Source: JBBIMP01 sp037444305
GTDB taxonomy: Bacteria; Acidobacteriota; UBA6911
DNA length: 64,000 nucleotides
Assembly: GCA_037444305.1 (NCBI GenBank)
Contig: JBBIMP010000024.1
Coordinates: 13,895 to 77,894, forward strand
Direction of reading: 5' to 3'
Below are positions 17,745 to 26,704 of the stretch, one piece after another. The notes beneath the pieces are model-generated. The model made no database searches and was not told where the DNA came from. It saw nothing but the letters and a program-made list of their open reading frames with translations. Numbering within the stretch: position 1 is the first letter of the stretch; each line of letters begins with the position of its first letter. The position numbers were made by a program, and so were the translations under genes.

Positions 17745-19144
17745 TTCTGTCCCTCGCACCTGGCTTCGAACGTGAACCGGTCCTTGCCCGTCTGCGCGTC
17801 CTTGAAGATGGTGCCCCGCTGTACGACGTTCATCAGCAGCACGGATTTTTCGAGTTTCGGTATCAGGTCGGGCGCCGAGGAGCTGGAGCCGGACATCTGG
17901 ATGGTGCAATCCTTGTTGGAATAGACGTTGAGAAACGTGTCCGTCGGCAGCACCTGGGTGAGCTCCCGCAGAATCTCGAGATTCATGTCGCGCTTGCGCA
18001 GGATGCCCTCTATGAAGGTAATCCTCTTTTCCAGCGCCTCAGCCTCCGCGCGGATTGCCAGCACCACGTCCACCCGCGGCTTCAGCGCCTGGAGCTCGGC
18101 ATCGATCTGGCCGACGAGGACCCGCTCCTGGTACATCCGGTGCAATCCGAGCCCGGCGGCGAGAGCGACAATGACCAGCCCGAGGACCGCCGCCGGCACG
18201 TAGGCCCAGCGCGTCTGCCGGAAGCGCAGGCTGGACGGAAGAAGGTTCATCGGAAGGGGCGCCCGCCTGGTGATGCCGCAGTAGGCCAGGCTCAGCGACT
18301 GGGCGGCCTTCTGCAGCAGCGCCTGGGTCTTGACCGGCGCTTCGAAGCGCAGCCGCCGGCCCAGCAGCTCGCAGCCTTCCATATCGGGATCCAGTTCCCG
18401 CTTCACCTCTTCCGAGCGCTCGCCCGCCAGGAGAATGCTTTCGATGGTCTCTTCCGGGTCCAGCCGGACCTTGCCGACTGCGCTCTCGAGTTCTCTTGGC
18501 AGCAGATCGGTCCACGCGTCCGAATCACGCTTCGTCGCTGCCTGCGTGTAGATCACGAATCCGCGGCGCAGGATCGTGAGTTCCAGGCGGCCGGAGCTGC
18601 AGTCTGCGACCACGAATGTCTTCTGCGCCGCCTCTCCGCTGGTGGCGGCAAACATGGCGGCGAGCGCGATCGATCCGGCCATGATGATCGAGGGCTGAAT
18701 GCCGAGTTCCTTCAGGACCTCGAGGTGCCCGTCCAGGATCGGTTTGCGAATCATCACGAGAAGCACCTGGAGCCGCTTGTCGGTCTTGGCCGGCCGCCTC
18801 AGGACATAGTCGTGGTAAAAGTTGTTCTCCTCCGTCGGCTCGAACGACTGCACCTGGTACTGCACCACCTGCCGGAGGTTGTCTTCCACTTCCCGCGGGA
18901 GGTCCAGGAACCGCACGATGACGTTCTCCAGCGGCAAACCGAGGACGATCCTGTCCCGCTTGAGCCTCTCCCCCCTGAAAAAGGCGTCTATCTCCCGGCG
19001 CACCTCCTGGCGCTCCCGCGACCGGTAGGCCTCTATCCGCCGGAAAGCGGTGAAGACGCCCCCGGAGAAGTTGCTCCGCAGGCAGGAGATCAGCAGATCC
19101 TCCCCCCTGATTTCCACTCCGACACTGCTTTTCAGATAAATCAC
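17741..19144 (-). CDS. gspL: GspL-like protein (PilM-type actin fold fused to PilN-type domain)
   Basis: 467 aa from a GTG at 19144, 12 bases after the gspK stop. Residues 1-~290 have the actin-like fold of PilM/GspL (IVLGLPLENVIVRFLDLPRE near 70-90, VVADCSSGRLELTILRRG near 175). A membrane helix at ~310-335 (YVPAAVLGLVIVALAAGLGL) is followed by a coiled coil and a PilN-like periplasmic domain (EILRELTQVLPTDTFLNVYS). The cytoplasmic part binds the N-terminal domain of the GspE ATPase; the periplasmic part pairs with GspM. Confidence 0.82.
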   Translation of the reverse strand: MIYLKSSVGVEIRGEDLLISCLRSNFSGGVFTAFRRIEAYRSRERQEVRREIDAFFRGERLKRDRIVLGLPLENVIVRFLDLPREVEDNLRQVVQYQVQSFEPTEENNFYHDYVLRRPAKTDKRLQVLLVMIRKPILDGHLEVLKELGIQPSIIMAGSIALAAMFAATSGEAAQKTFVVADCSSGRLELTILRRGFVIYTQAATKRDSDAWTDLLPRELESAVGKVRLDPEETIESILLAGERSEEVKRELDPDMEGCELLGRRLRFEAPVKTQALLQKAAQSLSLAYCGITRRAPLPMNLLPSSLRFRQTRWAYVPAAVLGLVIVALAAGLGLHRMYQERVLVGQIDAELQALKPRVDVVLAIRAEAEALEKRITFIEGILRKRDMNLEILRELTQVLPTDTFLNVYSNKDCTIQMSGSSSSAPDLIPKLEKSVLLMNVVQRGTIFKDAQTGKDRFTFEARCEGQK

Positions 19145-19156
19145 AGGGTCTTCGCC

Positions 19157-20152
19157 TCAAAGATTTGCAATGTTTTCATTCCAGTAGAGGATCCTGTATT
19201 TCGTCGCTTCCCGCACATCGAGATTGATCACGGCCCGGATCACCCGTTTGACCTTCGAGCCGTCCTTCTGACCGGCGGCGGTCAGCGTGTAAAACCCCGT
19301 CGGCGTCACGGTCAAAAACGGCAGGGTGGTCGGCCCCAGCGCCGTCGGCAGCTCGTTGGTCACCTCTCCCAGATCGGCGAAGGGCCGTGCCAGGCGCCTC
19401 TCGTAGATGACGCGCGCCGCCTCCGGCGGCATGCCCGGGACCGCCAGGAGCACCTCCAGCGGCGCGTAATTCACGTTGATCCGGTTGGAGGTGGTGTAGA
19501 CCGTGAAATACCGCGACAGTCCGTAGCGCTGCACGATGTTGCCTTCGGGATCCCGTTCCTGGCGGCCGAAGAAGTAATCCCGCGTCACCCCTCTCACCAG
19601 CAGGAGCTCCTCCACCGTGTCGAACCTGCCGTTCTTGGCCTTGTACGGCGGCTCCAGCCCCTGGTAGTAGTCGTCCTCCGCCCCGTTGAGGTGGTGGGCG
19701 CTGTCGATGTCCCGCCAGTCCATGATCGAGTCGGCGATGACATCCGCATCGGTCTTTTCGATCCCCGCGACTTCGAGCGCGGAGCGGAGCAGCTCCTCCG
19801 GGACGAAGTTCAGGTTGATTTTGCCCGATTCGTCCTGGATTTCCACCTCGTAGGTTCCGGTGCCGAAGTGCCCGGTCACTTTTCCCAGGTCCACTGCGTC
19901 CGGTTCCTCCGGCAGTTCCAGTTGCCGGACGCGGGGAGCATACCTTTTTCCCCACAGCTGGTAAATGGTGGCCGCCATCCCGGCACGCGCCGTGTAATAG
20001 GCCTCCGCCAGGTCCCTGTCGTTGCGCGCGGCCGAGACCTCCACGAAACTCTCCCGTGCGAAGCTGAGCGCCAGCACCGACAGCGCGACCAGGACCCAGA
20101 CCAGAGCGATCAGGATGACCCCGTTCTGATCCCCCTGCCGCCGGAGCATCAT
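19157..20152 (-). CDS. gspK: T2SS minor pseudopilin GspK
   Basis: 331 aa from the ATG at 20152, overlapping the gspJ stop. The N-terminus has a prepilin-type sequence (RRQGDQNGVILIALVWVLVA): a short leader, a Gly before the cleavage site and a hydrophobic helix. As usual for GspK, the +5 Glu of other pseudopilins is not apparent. The length is typical, as is the large inserted alpha domain: DESGKINLNFVPEELLRSAL, MDWRDIDSAHHLNGAEDDYY, then RINVNYAPLEVLLAVPGMP. GspK caps the pseudopilus tip with GspI and GspJ. Confidence 0.9.
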   Translation of the reverse strand: MMLRRQGDQNGVILIALVWVLVALSVLALSFARESFVEVSAARNDRDLAEAYYTARAGMAATIYQLWGKRYAPRVRQLELPEEPDAVDLGKVTGHFGTGTYEVEIQDESGKINLNFVPEELLRSALEVAGIEKTDADVIADSIMDWRDIDSAHHLNGAEDDYYQGLEPPYKAKNGRFDTVEELLLVRGVTRDYFFGRQERDPEGNIVQRYGLSRYFTVYTTSNRINVNYAPLEVLLAVPGMPPEAARVIYERRLARPFADLGEVTNELPTALGPTTLPFLTVTPTGFYTLTAAGQKDGSKVKRVIRAVINLDVREATKYRILYWNENIANL

Positions 20153-20901
20153 GGTTCCTCCCCGCGGGCCCGGGCCCCAAGGTTGGGAACCCCGTATTCG
20201 ATTTCCAGGAACGGGTTGGCAAAGGCCAGGCGCGGATCCCAGGGCTTGGCGTGAATCGGAACGACAAGATGGCGGTTGAGCCGACCGCCCTTGTCGTCGA
20301 GCGCCACCATGGTCATGGAAATGGCCGCCGGCAGTCTTCCCGAATCCTTTGCATCCCACTCGCGCACCCACCGCGAAGGGGTATCCGCGGTTCCGGGATC
20401 GTAATACTCGAACATGAAGCTGACGAGGTTCTCGAAAACGCGGACCGCCCTCTCCTCCGCCCGGCCCGGCATGGTTCCGGCGGCGAGCTCGAGGCCGAGA
20501 TACTGTTCCTCCCGCTCCACCAGGGAGTAGTTGCCCTGCCGGTCCTGCACCACATCGTAGCTGACCAGGGTGAGACCCGGGCTGTCGAGGAAGCGGAGGG
20601 AGGCCAGGCTGATGAACTGCACGCTGGTTTCCGTCCCCGAGAACATGGGGTAGAGGTTGCCTCCGGCCTGGGGATCCACGGGCGCGATGAGCCCGTAGAG
20701 CGACGCCATCTGTTTCCTGACCAGGCCCACGACGGTGCGCTGCCTCTGGTTGGCATCCACCGACTCGGCGCCCCGCTGCCACGAGGTGACGCTGATCCTG
20801 AGCGCGGACCACAGCGCCACGGCCATCATGGCCACCAGCGTGACCGCGATCAGCATCTCGATCAGCGTAAATCCGCGTTCTCTTTCCCTCGTTCCGTTCA
20901 T
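20149..20901 (-). CDS. gspJ: T2SS minor pseudopilin GspJ
   Basis: 250 aa from the ATG at 20901, which immediately follows the gspI stop. The prepilin motif is near residue 10 (RGFTLIEMLIAVTLVAMMAV): Gly before the cleavage site, Phe at +1, Glu at +5. The remaining ~215 residues form the beta-rich head, including the late RLPAAISMTMVALDDKGG segment typical of GspJ. It joins GspI and GspK in the tip complex. Confidence 0.87.
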   Translation of the reverse strand: MNGTRERERGFTLIEMLIAVTLVAMMAVALWSALRISVTSWQRGAESVDANQRQRTVVGLVRKQMASLYGLIAPVDPQAGGNLYPMFSGTETSVQFISLASLRFLDSPGLTLVSYDVVQDRQGNYSLVEREEQYLGLELAAGTMPGRAEERAVRVFENLVSFMFEYYDPGTADTPSRWVREWDAKDSGRLPAAISMTMVALDDKGGRLNRHLVVPIHAKPWDPRLAFANPFLEIEYGVPNLGARARGEEP

Positions 20902-21383
20902 TGCGGCACCCCCGGCCGCCTTCCCGGCATCATCCCGGGCGGCATCCCCGGCGCCATGGCCGGCTCCCGGGTTCCGATCAGTTTCAGCGTCGTCAGTCGG
21001 CAGTCCGGGCTGCTCGACCTGGGGCCGGTGACCTCCACCGTGTAGGACAAAAGCTTGAGCCACACGGACAGCGGCTGGTCCAGGTTCAGCGGCTCGTCGG
21101 AGGGGAGCTCGTATTCGGCGACCACCACCGTCCAGCGCGTGCCGTTTTCGAAGTCCCCGTTGAGCGTGACCGGGTCCTTGATCGACTCATCCAGCAGGGC
21201 CAGTTCCATGACCGACTCCGCCTGCTGCGTGAACAGAGCCCGGGATTGCACTTTGCGGATGTTTCCGAGGGAACCCGACACCAGCGTCAATGCCAGCGCC
21301 ACGCCGACCGCCAGCACCGTGAGGGCCACGAGGACCTCCAGGAGCGTGAAGCCGCCGCAGGCGCCAAATCTCCTCCGCGTCAC
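20898..21383 (-). CDS. gspI: T2SS minor pseudopilin GspI
   Basis: 161 aa from a GTG at 21383 that overlaps the gspH stop (GTGA). Prepilin motif GGFTLLEVLVALTVLAVGVA with Glu at +5. The rest is a short globular head ending in a Pro/Met/Gly-rich tail (MAPGMPPGMMPG), which is unusual. It is the minor pseudopilin that nucleates tip assembly. Confidence 0.85.
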   Translation of the reverse strand: MTRRRFGACGGFTLLEVLVALTVLAVGVALALTLVSGSLGNIRKVQSRALFTQQAESVMELALLDESIKDPVTLNGDFENGTRWTVVVAEYELPSDEPLNLDQPLSVWLKLLSYTVEVTGPRSSSPDCRLTTLKLIGTREPAMAPGMPPGMMPGRRPGVPQ

Positions 21384-21871
21384 GGTCGTCCCTCCTTCTC
21401 CTGTTCCAGAATGCGGGCGCCGCCGGTGATGGGATCGGTCACGATGAGCACGCGCCCGCCGGTGGAGGACTCGAGCTCGATGGCGGCGTCGTCACAGCTT
21501 CCGTTGGGCAGGAAGCGGATGACCAGAGGTCCCTCGAGAACCTCTGCCCCGCCGGTCACCAGGCGGCGGATGCGGACATCCCCGGGGAGCGAATACTCCC
21601 GGGCGCCGTCTCCCAGCTCCGTCGCCAGTACGACCTTTCCGGCCTGCCGGTCGGCAAGCACGGTCATCGCGGTCTGCTCGGTGATCGCCTTCTCCCTCGC
21701 AAACCGCAGCGTGTTCAGCACGTCGCGGCCCGTGCCGCGCAGGTAGAACGCCGCGGTGCCGCGCGAAAGGGACGGGTAGCTGATCGCCGCCACCAGGACC
21801 AGGACAAAAAGGACCAGGATGAGCTCCAGCAGTGTGAATCCCCGGTTGTGCCTCGCGCCGCGCATCTCCAC
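21380..21871 (-). CDS. gspH: T2SS minor pseudopilin GspH
   Basis: 163 aa from a GTG at 21871, directly after the gspG stop codon. Prepilin motif RGFTLLELILVLFVLVLVAA with Glu at +5, then LRGTGRDVLNTLRFAREKAI, the usual GspH/FimT helix, and a beta head (LVIRFLPNGSCDDAAIELES). It has a typical length and position, between the major pseudopilin and GspI. Confidence 0.87.
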   Translation of the reverse strand: MEMRGARHNRGFTLLELILVLFVLVLVAAISYPSLSRGTAAFYLRGTGRDVLNTLRFAREKAITEQTAMTVLADRQAGKVVLATELGDGAREYSLPGDVRIRRLVTGGAEVLEGPLVIRFLPNGSCDDAAIELESSTGGRVLIVTDPITGGARILEQEKEGRP

Positions 21872-22309
21872 CTACTTCCAGCTGACGATATCCGAGTTCT
21901 CGCCCTCGCCGCCCTCCAGGCCGTCGGGCCCGTACGAGAAGAGGTCGTAGTCGCTGTACTGCCCGGGGCAGCGGTACTGGTAGGGCTTGCCCCACGGATC
22001 CATGGGCAGCTCGGTCTTTGAGAGGTACGGCCCCCTCCAGGCCTCGAGGTTGCCGGGATTTCGCAGGAGCGCCTGCAGCCCCTCGCTGGTGTTGGGGTGC
22101 CTGCCCATGTCCAGGGAGAAGAGCTGCAGCGCGCCTTCCAGTTCCCTGATCTGGATTTTGGCGATCTGTTCCTTCCCGCGGGCGAGCTTCTCGTACACCC
22201 GGGGTCCGACCACCGCGGCCAGCAGCCCCAGGATCACGAGCACCACGATGAGTTCGATGAGGGAGAAGCCCCGATCAGATTTTTTCTTTGCAAGTGCGTC
22301 CGGCATCAT
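21872..22309 (-). CDS. gspG: T2SS major pseudopilin GspG
   Basis: 145 aa, the standard size. Prepilin motif RGFSLIELIVVLVILGLLAA; then the GspG signature: DMGRHPNTSEGLQALLRNPG, DPWGKPYQYRCPGQYSDYDL, ending SYGPDGLEGGEGENSDIVSW with the calcium-site region. This is the main subunit of the periplasmic pseudopilus. A gap of 112 bases separates it from gspF, the largest inside the core operon, so an internal promoter is possible. Confidence 0.95.
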   Translation of the reverse strand: MMPDALAKKKSDRGFSLIELIVVLVILGLLAAVVGPRVYEKLARGKEQIAKIQIRELEGALQLFSLDMGRHPNTSEGLQALLRNPGNLEAWRGPYLSKTELPMDPWGKPYQYRCPGQYSDYDLFSYGPDGLEGGEGENSDIVSWK

Positions 22310-22421
22310 TACCTCCCTACAACCCTCGGCTGTTCCCTTTTACCAATCTGCATATCCTCTTGCACGAAAGCTCGAACGCTGCGCCGCGCTGGCTTTCCTG
22401 CTCCGCCAGGGACGCATCCGC

Positions 22422-23642
22422 CTACAGCGGCACCTCGTTGATGCTGAAGATGGCCAGGAGCATGGAAACCACGATCGTCCCGATGACGATCCCCATGACG
22501 AGAATGAGCGCCGGTTCGAAGAACGCGATCAGGTTCTTCACCGCGTTTCGCACCTCGTTGTCGTAGACCTCGGCCACCTGTATGAGCATCGAATCGAGCC
22601 GCCCCGATTCCTCTCCCACCTCGATCAGGTGCATGGCCAGCGGCGGGAAAACCCCGCTCTGCCTCATCGGCTGGGCTATCCCCTCCCCCTTTTTGATCCC
22701 GTTGCGGATCGGTTCGATCATCGTGGCGATCCCCTGGTTGGCCAGGATCTCGCGCACGATCGTCATTCCCTGGAGCAGCGGCACGCCGCTGTGAAGCAGG
22801 GTGCCCAGCGTGCGGGCAAACCGGGAGACCTCAACTTTCCGTACCACCGCCCCCCACAGGGGGAGGCGCAGCATCCAGCGATCCCAGGCGAGCCTCCCTT
22901 CGGGGCTCTGGCGATAGCGCCTCACGTAGACCGCCGCCACGATCCCCGCCGCCAGCAGGAGCCACCAGTAACCGGTGATGAAGTCGCTCAATCCCTTCAG
23001 GACCGCCATCGGCAGGGGCAGGGGCACCCCCATGTCCTGGAAGACCGCGGCGAAGCGCGGAACCACGAACAGCGTGAGGATGGTCACGCTCGCGACGCCC
23101 ACGATGGCCAGCAGCGCCGGGTATATGAGCGCGCCGACGATGTAGGACCGCAGGTTCTCGCTCGTTTCCAGGAACAGGGCCAGCCGTCCCAGGATGTCCT
23201 CGAGGACGCCCCCGACCTCGCCCGCGCGGACCATGTTGACGTAGATCCGGGGAAAGACCTCCGGAAACAGGCCCAGCGCTTCCGAAAACGACTTGCCCCC
23301 CTTGACCTCCTTGAGGACCTCCTGGACAACCGCCGCCAGCGCCGGGTTTTCGGACAGCTGCGAGAGCACGGCCAGGCTCCGGTCCAGCGGGATGCCCGAT
23401 TTGACCAGGGTGTGCAGCTCCTGCGTGAATACCAGGAGATCCTTCTTGCGCACGCGGTTTTTCCGGCCCGGCCACTCGAACTCGCGGGTGAGGATCGACT
23501 TCCTGGAGGCCACGGTGATGCGGATCGGGAGCAGACCCATGTCCTGCAGCTTGAGCGCGACGGCGCCGTTGTCGGCGGCCTCCATCGTGCCGTCCACGGT
23601 CTTCCCGTCCGGTGTCGTCGCCTTGTATGCGAATGCCGCCAT
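22422..23642 (-). CDS. gspF: T2SS inner-membrane platform protein GspF
   Basis: 406 aa with the normal GspF/PilC plan: two T2SSF domains (residues ~70-190 and ~270-395), each preceding membrane segments. Signatures are LVFTQELHTLVKSGIPLDRS and FARTLGTLLHSGVPLLQGMT in the first and second copy, and the C-terminal FFEPALILVMGIVIGTIVVS. It is the polytopic core of the assembly platform that couples GspE to pseudopilus growth. It starts 13 bases after gspE. Confidence 0.95.
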   Translation of the reverse strand: MAAFAYKATTPDGKTVDGTMEAADNGAVALKLQDMGLLPIRITVASRKSILTREFEWPGRKNRVRKKDLLVFTQELHTLVKSGIPLDRSLAVLSQLSENPALAAVVQEVLKEVKGGKSFSEALGLFPEVFPRIYVNMVRAGEVGGVLEDILGRLALFLETSENLRSYIVGALIYPALLAIVGVASVTILTLFVVPRFAAVFQDMGVPLPLPMAVLKGLSDFITGYWWLLLAAGIVAAVYVRRYRQSPEGRLAWDRWMLRLPLWGAVVRKVEVSRFARTLGTLLHSGVPLLQGMTIVREILANQGIATMIEPIRNGIKKGEGIAQPMRQSGVFPPLAMHLIEVGEESGRLDSMLIQVAEVYDNEVRNAVKNLIAFFEPALILVMGIVIGTIVVSMLLAIFSINEVPL

Positions 23643-23655
23643 TCTCTGCGTCCTC

Positions 23656-25383
23656 TCAGACTTCCTGCGTGACGCGCAAGACCTCGGGGATCGACGTGGT
23701 CCCCTGCCGTACCTTGAGCCAGCCGTCGTCCCGCAGGGAGCGCATGCCGTGCTCCAGCGCCTTCTTGCGGATCTGGTTCGAGTCCGCCTTCCCGACCGTC
23801 AGCTTCCGCAGGTCGTCGTTCATGACCATGAGTTCATAGATTCCCATCCGCCCGATGAAGCCCGTGTGGCTGCACTTCTCGCACCCCGCGCCTTCGTGAA
23901 AGCGGTCGGGGCCGTGCCGTCCGTCGCCCCGCCGGAAGCCGATCTCGTCCAGCATTTCCGGCACCGGGTGAACCTCCACCTTGCAGTGCGGGCAGATGAC
24001 GCGCACCAGGCGCTGCGCCAGGACGCCGAGAAGCGAGGAGGCGATGAGGTAGTCTTCGGCCCCCATGTCGATCAGCCGGGTGATGGCGCTCGGCGCATCG
24101 TTGGTGTGCAGCGTGGAAAAGACGAGGTGGCCGGTGAGCGCCGCGCGGACGGCGATCTCCGCCGTCTCCAGGTCGCGGATTTCCCCGACCATGACCACAT
24201 CGGGATCCTGGCGCACGATGTGGCGCAGACCGGTGGCGAAGGTGAGTCCGATCTGGGTGTTGACGTGGATCTGGTTCACCCCGTCCATCTGGTATTCGAT
24301 CGGATCCTCTATGGTGATGATCTTCTTGTCCGGCTGGTTGATGGTGTCCAGGGCGCTGTAGAGCGTCGTGGTCTTGCCGCTGCCCGTCGGGCCGGTGACC
24401 AGCAGGATGCCGTGCGGCCGGCGGATCAGCGACTCGAAGCTCTTCAGGCAGTCCTCGGGAAAGCCGAGCCGCCGGATGTCGTACAGGTCGGTGTTGCTCT
24501 TGTCCAGGATGCGCATGACCGCGCTCTCGCCGTAGAGCGTGGGGAGCGTCGAAACGCGCAGGTCTATGTCCTTGCCCAGCACCTTGAGCTTTATCCGCCC
24601 GTCCTGAGGCAGCCGCCGCTCGGCGATGTTCAGCTTGGCCATGATTTTGACGCGGCTCAGGATGGCGGCCTTCAGCTTCTTGGGGGGCGACTCCACGTCG
24701 TGCAGGATGCCGTCGATGCGGTACCGGACCTTCAGGTCCTTCTCGAAGGGCTCGATGTGGATGTCGCTCGCCCGGTTCTCCACCGCCCGCGACATGATCA
24801 GGTTCACCAGGCGGATGACGGGGGCCTCGGACGCGAGGTCCTTGAGCTGCTCGATGTCCTCGATCTCCTCCGAGAGGCTCTCGAGCCCGCCTTCGTCGAT
24901 GCCCTCGATGATCCTGCCGAAGGTCGAGGCGGCGGAGCCGTAAAGCCTCTCGATCGCATCCATGATCTCGCTCTCGGCGCCCAGCGCTGCCTCCACGGCA
25001 AGGCCCGTGGTCTGGCGCACCGACTCGATCGTGGCATAGTCGTGCGGGTCGGTCATCGCCAGCGTGAGCACACCGTCCTCCAGCGCCGCGGGAATGAACT
25101 TGCACTGCTTCATGAACCGGTGCGTCAGGACGTTTTCGAGGGCAGGAACGGGGGGGTATCCCGCCCCGGTTATTACAGGCACCGAGAGGTGCGCGGAGAC
25201 CACCGCCAGATGATCCTTCTCCGAGATGTAACCCAGGTCCACCAGCAGCTTTCCCAGCTTCTCCCTGGATTCGGACTGGAGGTTGAGCGCGGTCTTGAGC
25301 TCTTCCTCGTCGATCAGGCCCCGCTCGAGAAAGACCTGGCCGATGAGCTTCTTCGATTTCAGGGACTCGACCTTAATACTCAA
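23656..25383 (-). CDS. gspE: T2SS/type IV pilus-type assembly ATPase GspE
   Basis: 575 aa. An N-terminal MshEN-like domain (LIGQVFLERGLIDEEELKTA) is followed by the hexameric ATPase: Walker A GPTGSGKTTTLY near residue 330, Asp box ITIEDPIEYQMDGV, Walker B DPDVVMVGEIRDLETAEIAV and His box TGHLVFSTLHTNDA. A C-terminal zinc motif with CPHC and CEKC pairs completes it. It powers pseudopilus assembly from the cytoplasm. The start is a TTG at 25383 that overlaps the end of the upstream gene by 11 bases, implying translational coupling. Confidence 0.93.
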   Translation of the reverse strand: MSIKVESLKSKKLIGQVFLERGLIDEEELKTALNLQSESREKLGKLLVDLGYISEKDHLAVVSAHLSVPVITGAGYPPVPALENVLTHRFMKQCKFIPAALEDGVLTLAMTDPHDYATIESVRQTTGLAVEAALGAESEIMDAIERLYGSAASTFGRIIEGIDEGGLESLSEEIEDIEQLKDLASEAPVIRLVNLIMSRAVENRASDIHIEPFEKDLKVRYRIDGILHDVESPPKKLKAAILSRVKIMAKLNIAERRLPQDGRIKLKVLGKDIDLRVSTLPTLYGESAVMRILDKSNTDLYDIRRLGFPEDCLKSFESLIRRPHGILLVTGPTGSGKTTTLYSALDTINQPDKKIITIEDPIEYQMDGVNQIHVNTQIGLTFATGLRHIVRQDPDVVMVGEIRDLETAEIAVRAALTGHLVFSTLHTNDAPSAITRLIDMGAEDYLIASSLLGVLAQRLVRVICPHCKVEVHPVPEMLDEIGFRRGDGRHGPDRFHEGAGCEKCSHTGFIGRMGIYELMVMNDDLRKLTVGKADSNQIRKKALEHGMRSLRDDGWLKVRQGTTSIPEVLRVTQEV

Positions 25384-25972
25384 TGATTTTCATCCTCTGT
25401 TTGAATTCCAGCCACTTGTCCTGGCGTGAGGCCCACTCCTCCAGGTCCCGCTTGACCGCGCTCAACACGATGGTCCGGTTCTGGCTCTCCTCGTCGGGAA
25501 AGTTCCTGTCCTCGAAGAAAGCGACCACCGTCACCAGCTCGTTGGGCCGCACCTGCTGCAGGGCGGGGCCATGCTGCATCATGAGCCGCACCAGCCGGTC
25601 CTTGAGCTCGTCGATGCGCTTGCGCTTCTGCGCCGGGGTGATTTCCTGCCCGCTGGCGTACTCCCCGAAGGGGGTGCTGATCACCGCCCGCTGGATGTTT
25701 ATGAGAAAGTTGAACACCTGCCCGTATCCCGGCAGGTAGACCCCTTTCGTCCGGTTCACCAGTCCGAAGGGATTGGCGAACGTGGCATTGAGCAGCGCAT
25801 TGATGGCCGACTCCACCGACTGGATCTCCCGCCGCGCCGCGGCATAGTCGACCTTCGGCTCGCCGCTTTCCCTCGGCGCCTGGGCCATCGCCCGCGCATC
25901 CTGCAACCCAAGCACCAGTATTGTAAGGAAAACCGGCTTCAATCTGGTCAAGATCTTTTTCCCCGATTTCAT
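25373..25972 (-). CDS. Unknown exported protein between the anti-sigma gene and gspE
   Basis: 199 aa. The N-terminus is a signal peptide (KPVFLTILVLGLQDARAMAQ). The mature part is mostly helical and basic, with FGLVNRTKGVYLPGYGQVFN near residues 70-90 and a hydrophilic C-terminal helix (DLEEWASRQDKWLEFKQRMK). The YLPGYG stretch is distinctive. Its 3' end overlaps gspE by 11 bases, so it is firmly part of the T2SS operon. The family is not recognised; a periplasmic accessory or regulatory role in secretion is inferred from position only. Confidence 0.7.
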   Translation of the reverse strand: MKSGKKILTRLKPVFLTILVLGLQDARAMAQAPRESGEPKVDYAAARREIQSVESAINALLNATFANPFGLVNRTKGVYLPGYGQVFNFLINIQRAVISTPFGEYASGQEITPAQKRKRIDELKDRLVRLMMQHGPALQQVRPNELVTVVAFFEDRNFPDEESQNRTIVLSAVKRDLEEWASRQDKWLEFKQRMKIIEY

Positions 25973-26001
25973 TTCGCAATCCTCGAGCGGAAAGGACCCC
26001 T

Positions 26002-26559
26002 TCAGTTTTTCGTACGGCTGTTCTCCGACCGCAGTCCCACAAGGCGTAGCTCCAGTTTCCTCTCGGCGGCGATGGTGTCCATCATCCGCTGCATCATGAG
26101 AAAATTGGCCTCCGACATCCTTGCCTCGGAGTCGTTGAGGACGACTTTGAGCAGATCCCGCACCTCCTCCTTGGTGTAATGCTTCCCGTCGGTACCGCCC
26201 GATTCAAACAGGCGGGTTCTGAGGGAAAACCCGTCGGCAGTCCAGGATATCTCGGCGTTGGCCAGACCCAGCACGGCCAGGAGCAAAACCGCCGCCGCGG
26301 CCGCGCGCAACAGGTACCACGGCAAGGGGCGCTGCCATCGCTTTGCGGGTGCAGCCGGCAGGACAAACGGCCGGAGCGGCGGCTCGTCCTCCCAGGCACC
26401 CAGCAACTTCCTGACCTGCTGCAGACCGCCGAGGTCTCCCCGGCAGTTCGCACAGGATTCCAGGTGCTTCTGCAGACCGGCCACGGAGGGATCATCCGGA
26501 TTCCCATACAGCAGGTCCACCAATCCCTCTCTGACTTCACTGCATTCCATCTCGCTCAC
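26002..26559 (-). CDS. Membrane anti-sigma factor with zinc-finger domain
   Basis: 185 aa. Residues ~30-42 carry the anti-sigma zinc motif H-x3-C-x2-C (KHLESCANCRGD). A membrane helix lies at ~83-103 (LLRAAAAAVLLLAVLGLANA). The distal domain is predicted helical (YTKEEVRDLLKVVLNDSEAR, then a Met-rich stretch NFLMMQRMMDTIAAERK). It lies 145 bases after an ECF sigma gene and 29 before the unknown exported gene of the T2SS operon. By family role it should restrain that sigma factor. Confidence 0.8.
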   Translation of the reverse strand: MSEMECSEVREGLVDLLYGNPDDPSVAGLQKHLESCANCRGDLGGLQQVRKLLGAWEDEPPLRPFVLPAAPAKRWQRPLPWYLLRAAAAAVLLLAVLGLANAEISWTADGFSLRTRLFESGGTDGKHYTKEEVRDLLKVVLNDSEARMSEANFLMMQRMMDTIAAERKLELRLVGLRSENSRTKN

Positions 26560-26704
26560 TTCGATCCCCCTTCAAAGATACTTCCCGTGCCGTGGATTCC
26601 CGGATTTCATGGATCCGGCCCGATGATTCGTGGAATCCGTGAATCCGCGGCTTCTGCAGTTCGCCTCGTCGATCAATATTTCGGCGCCCTCGCCGCTGCC
26701 GGCT

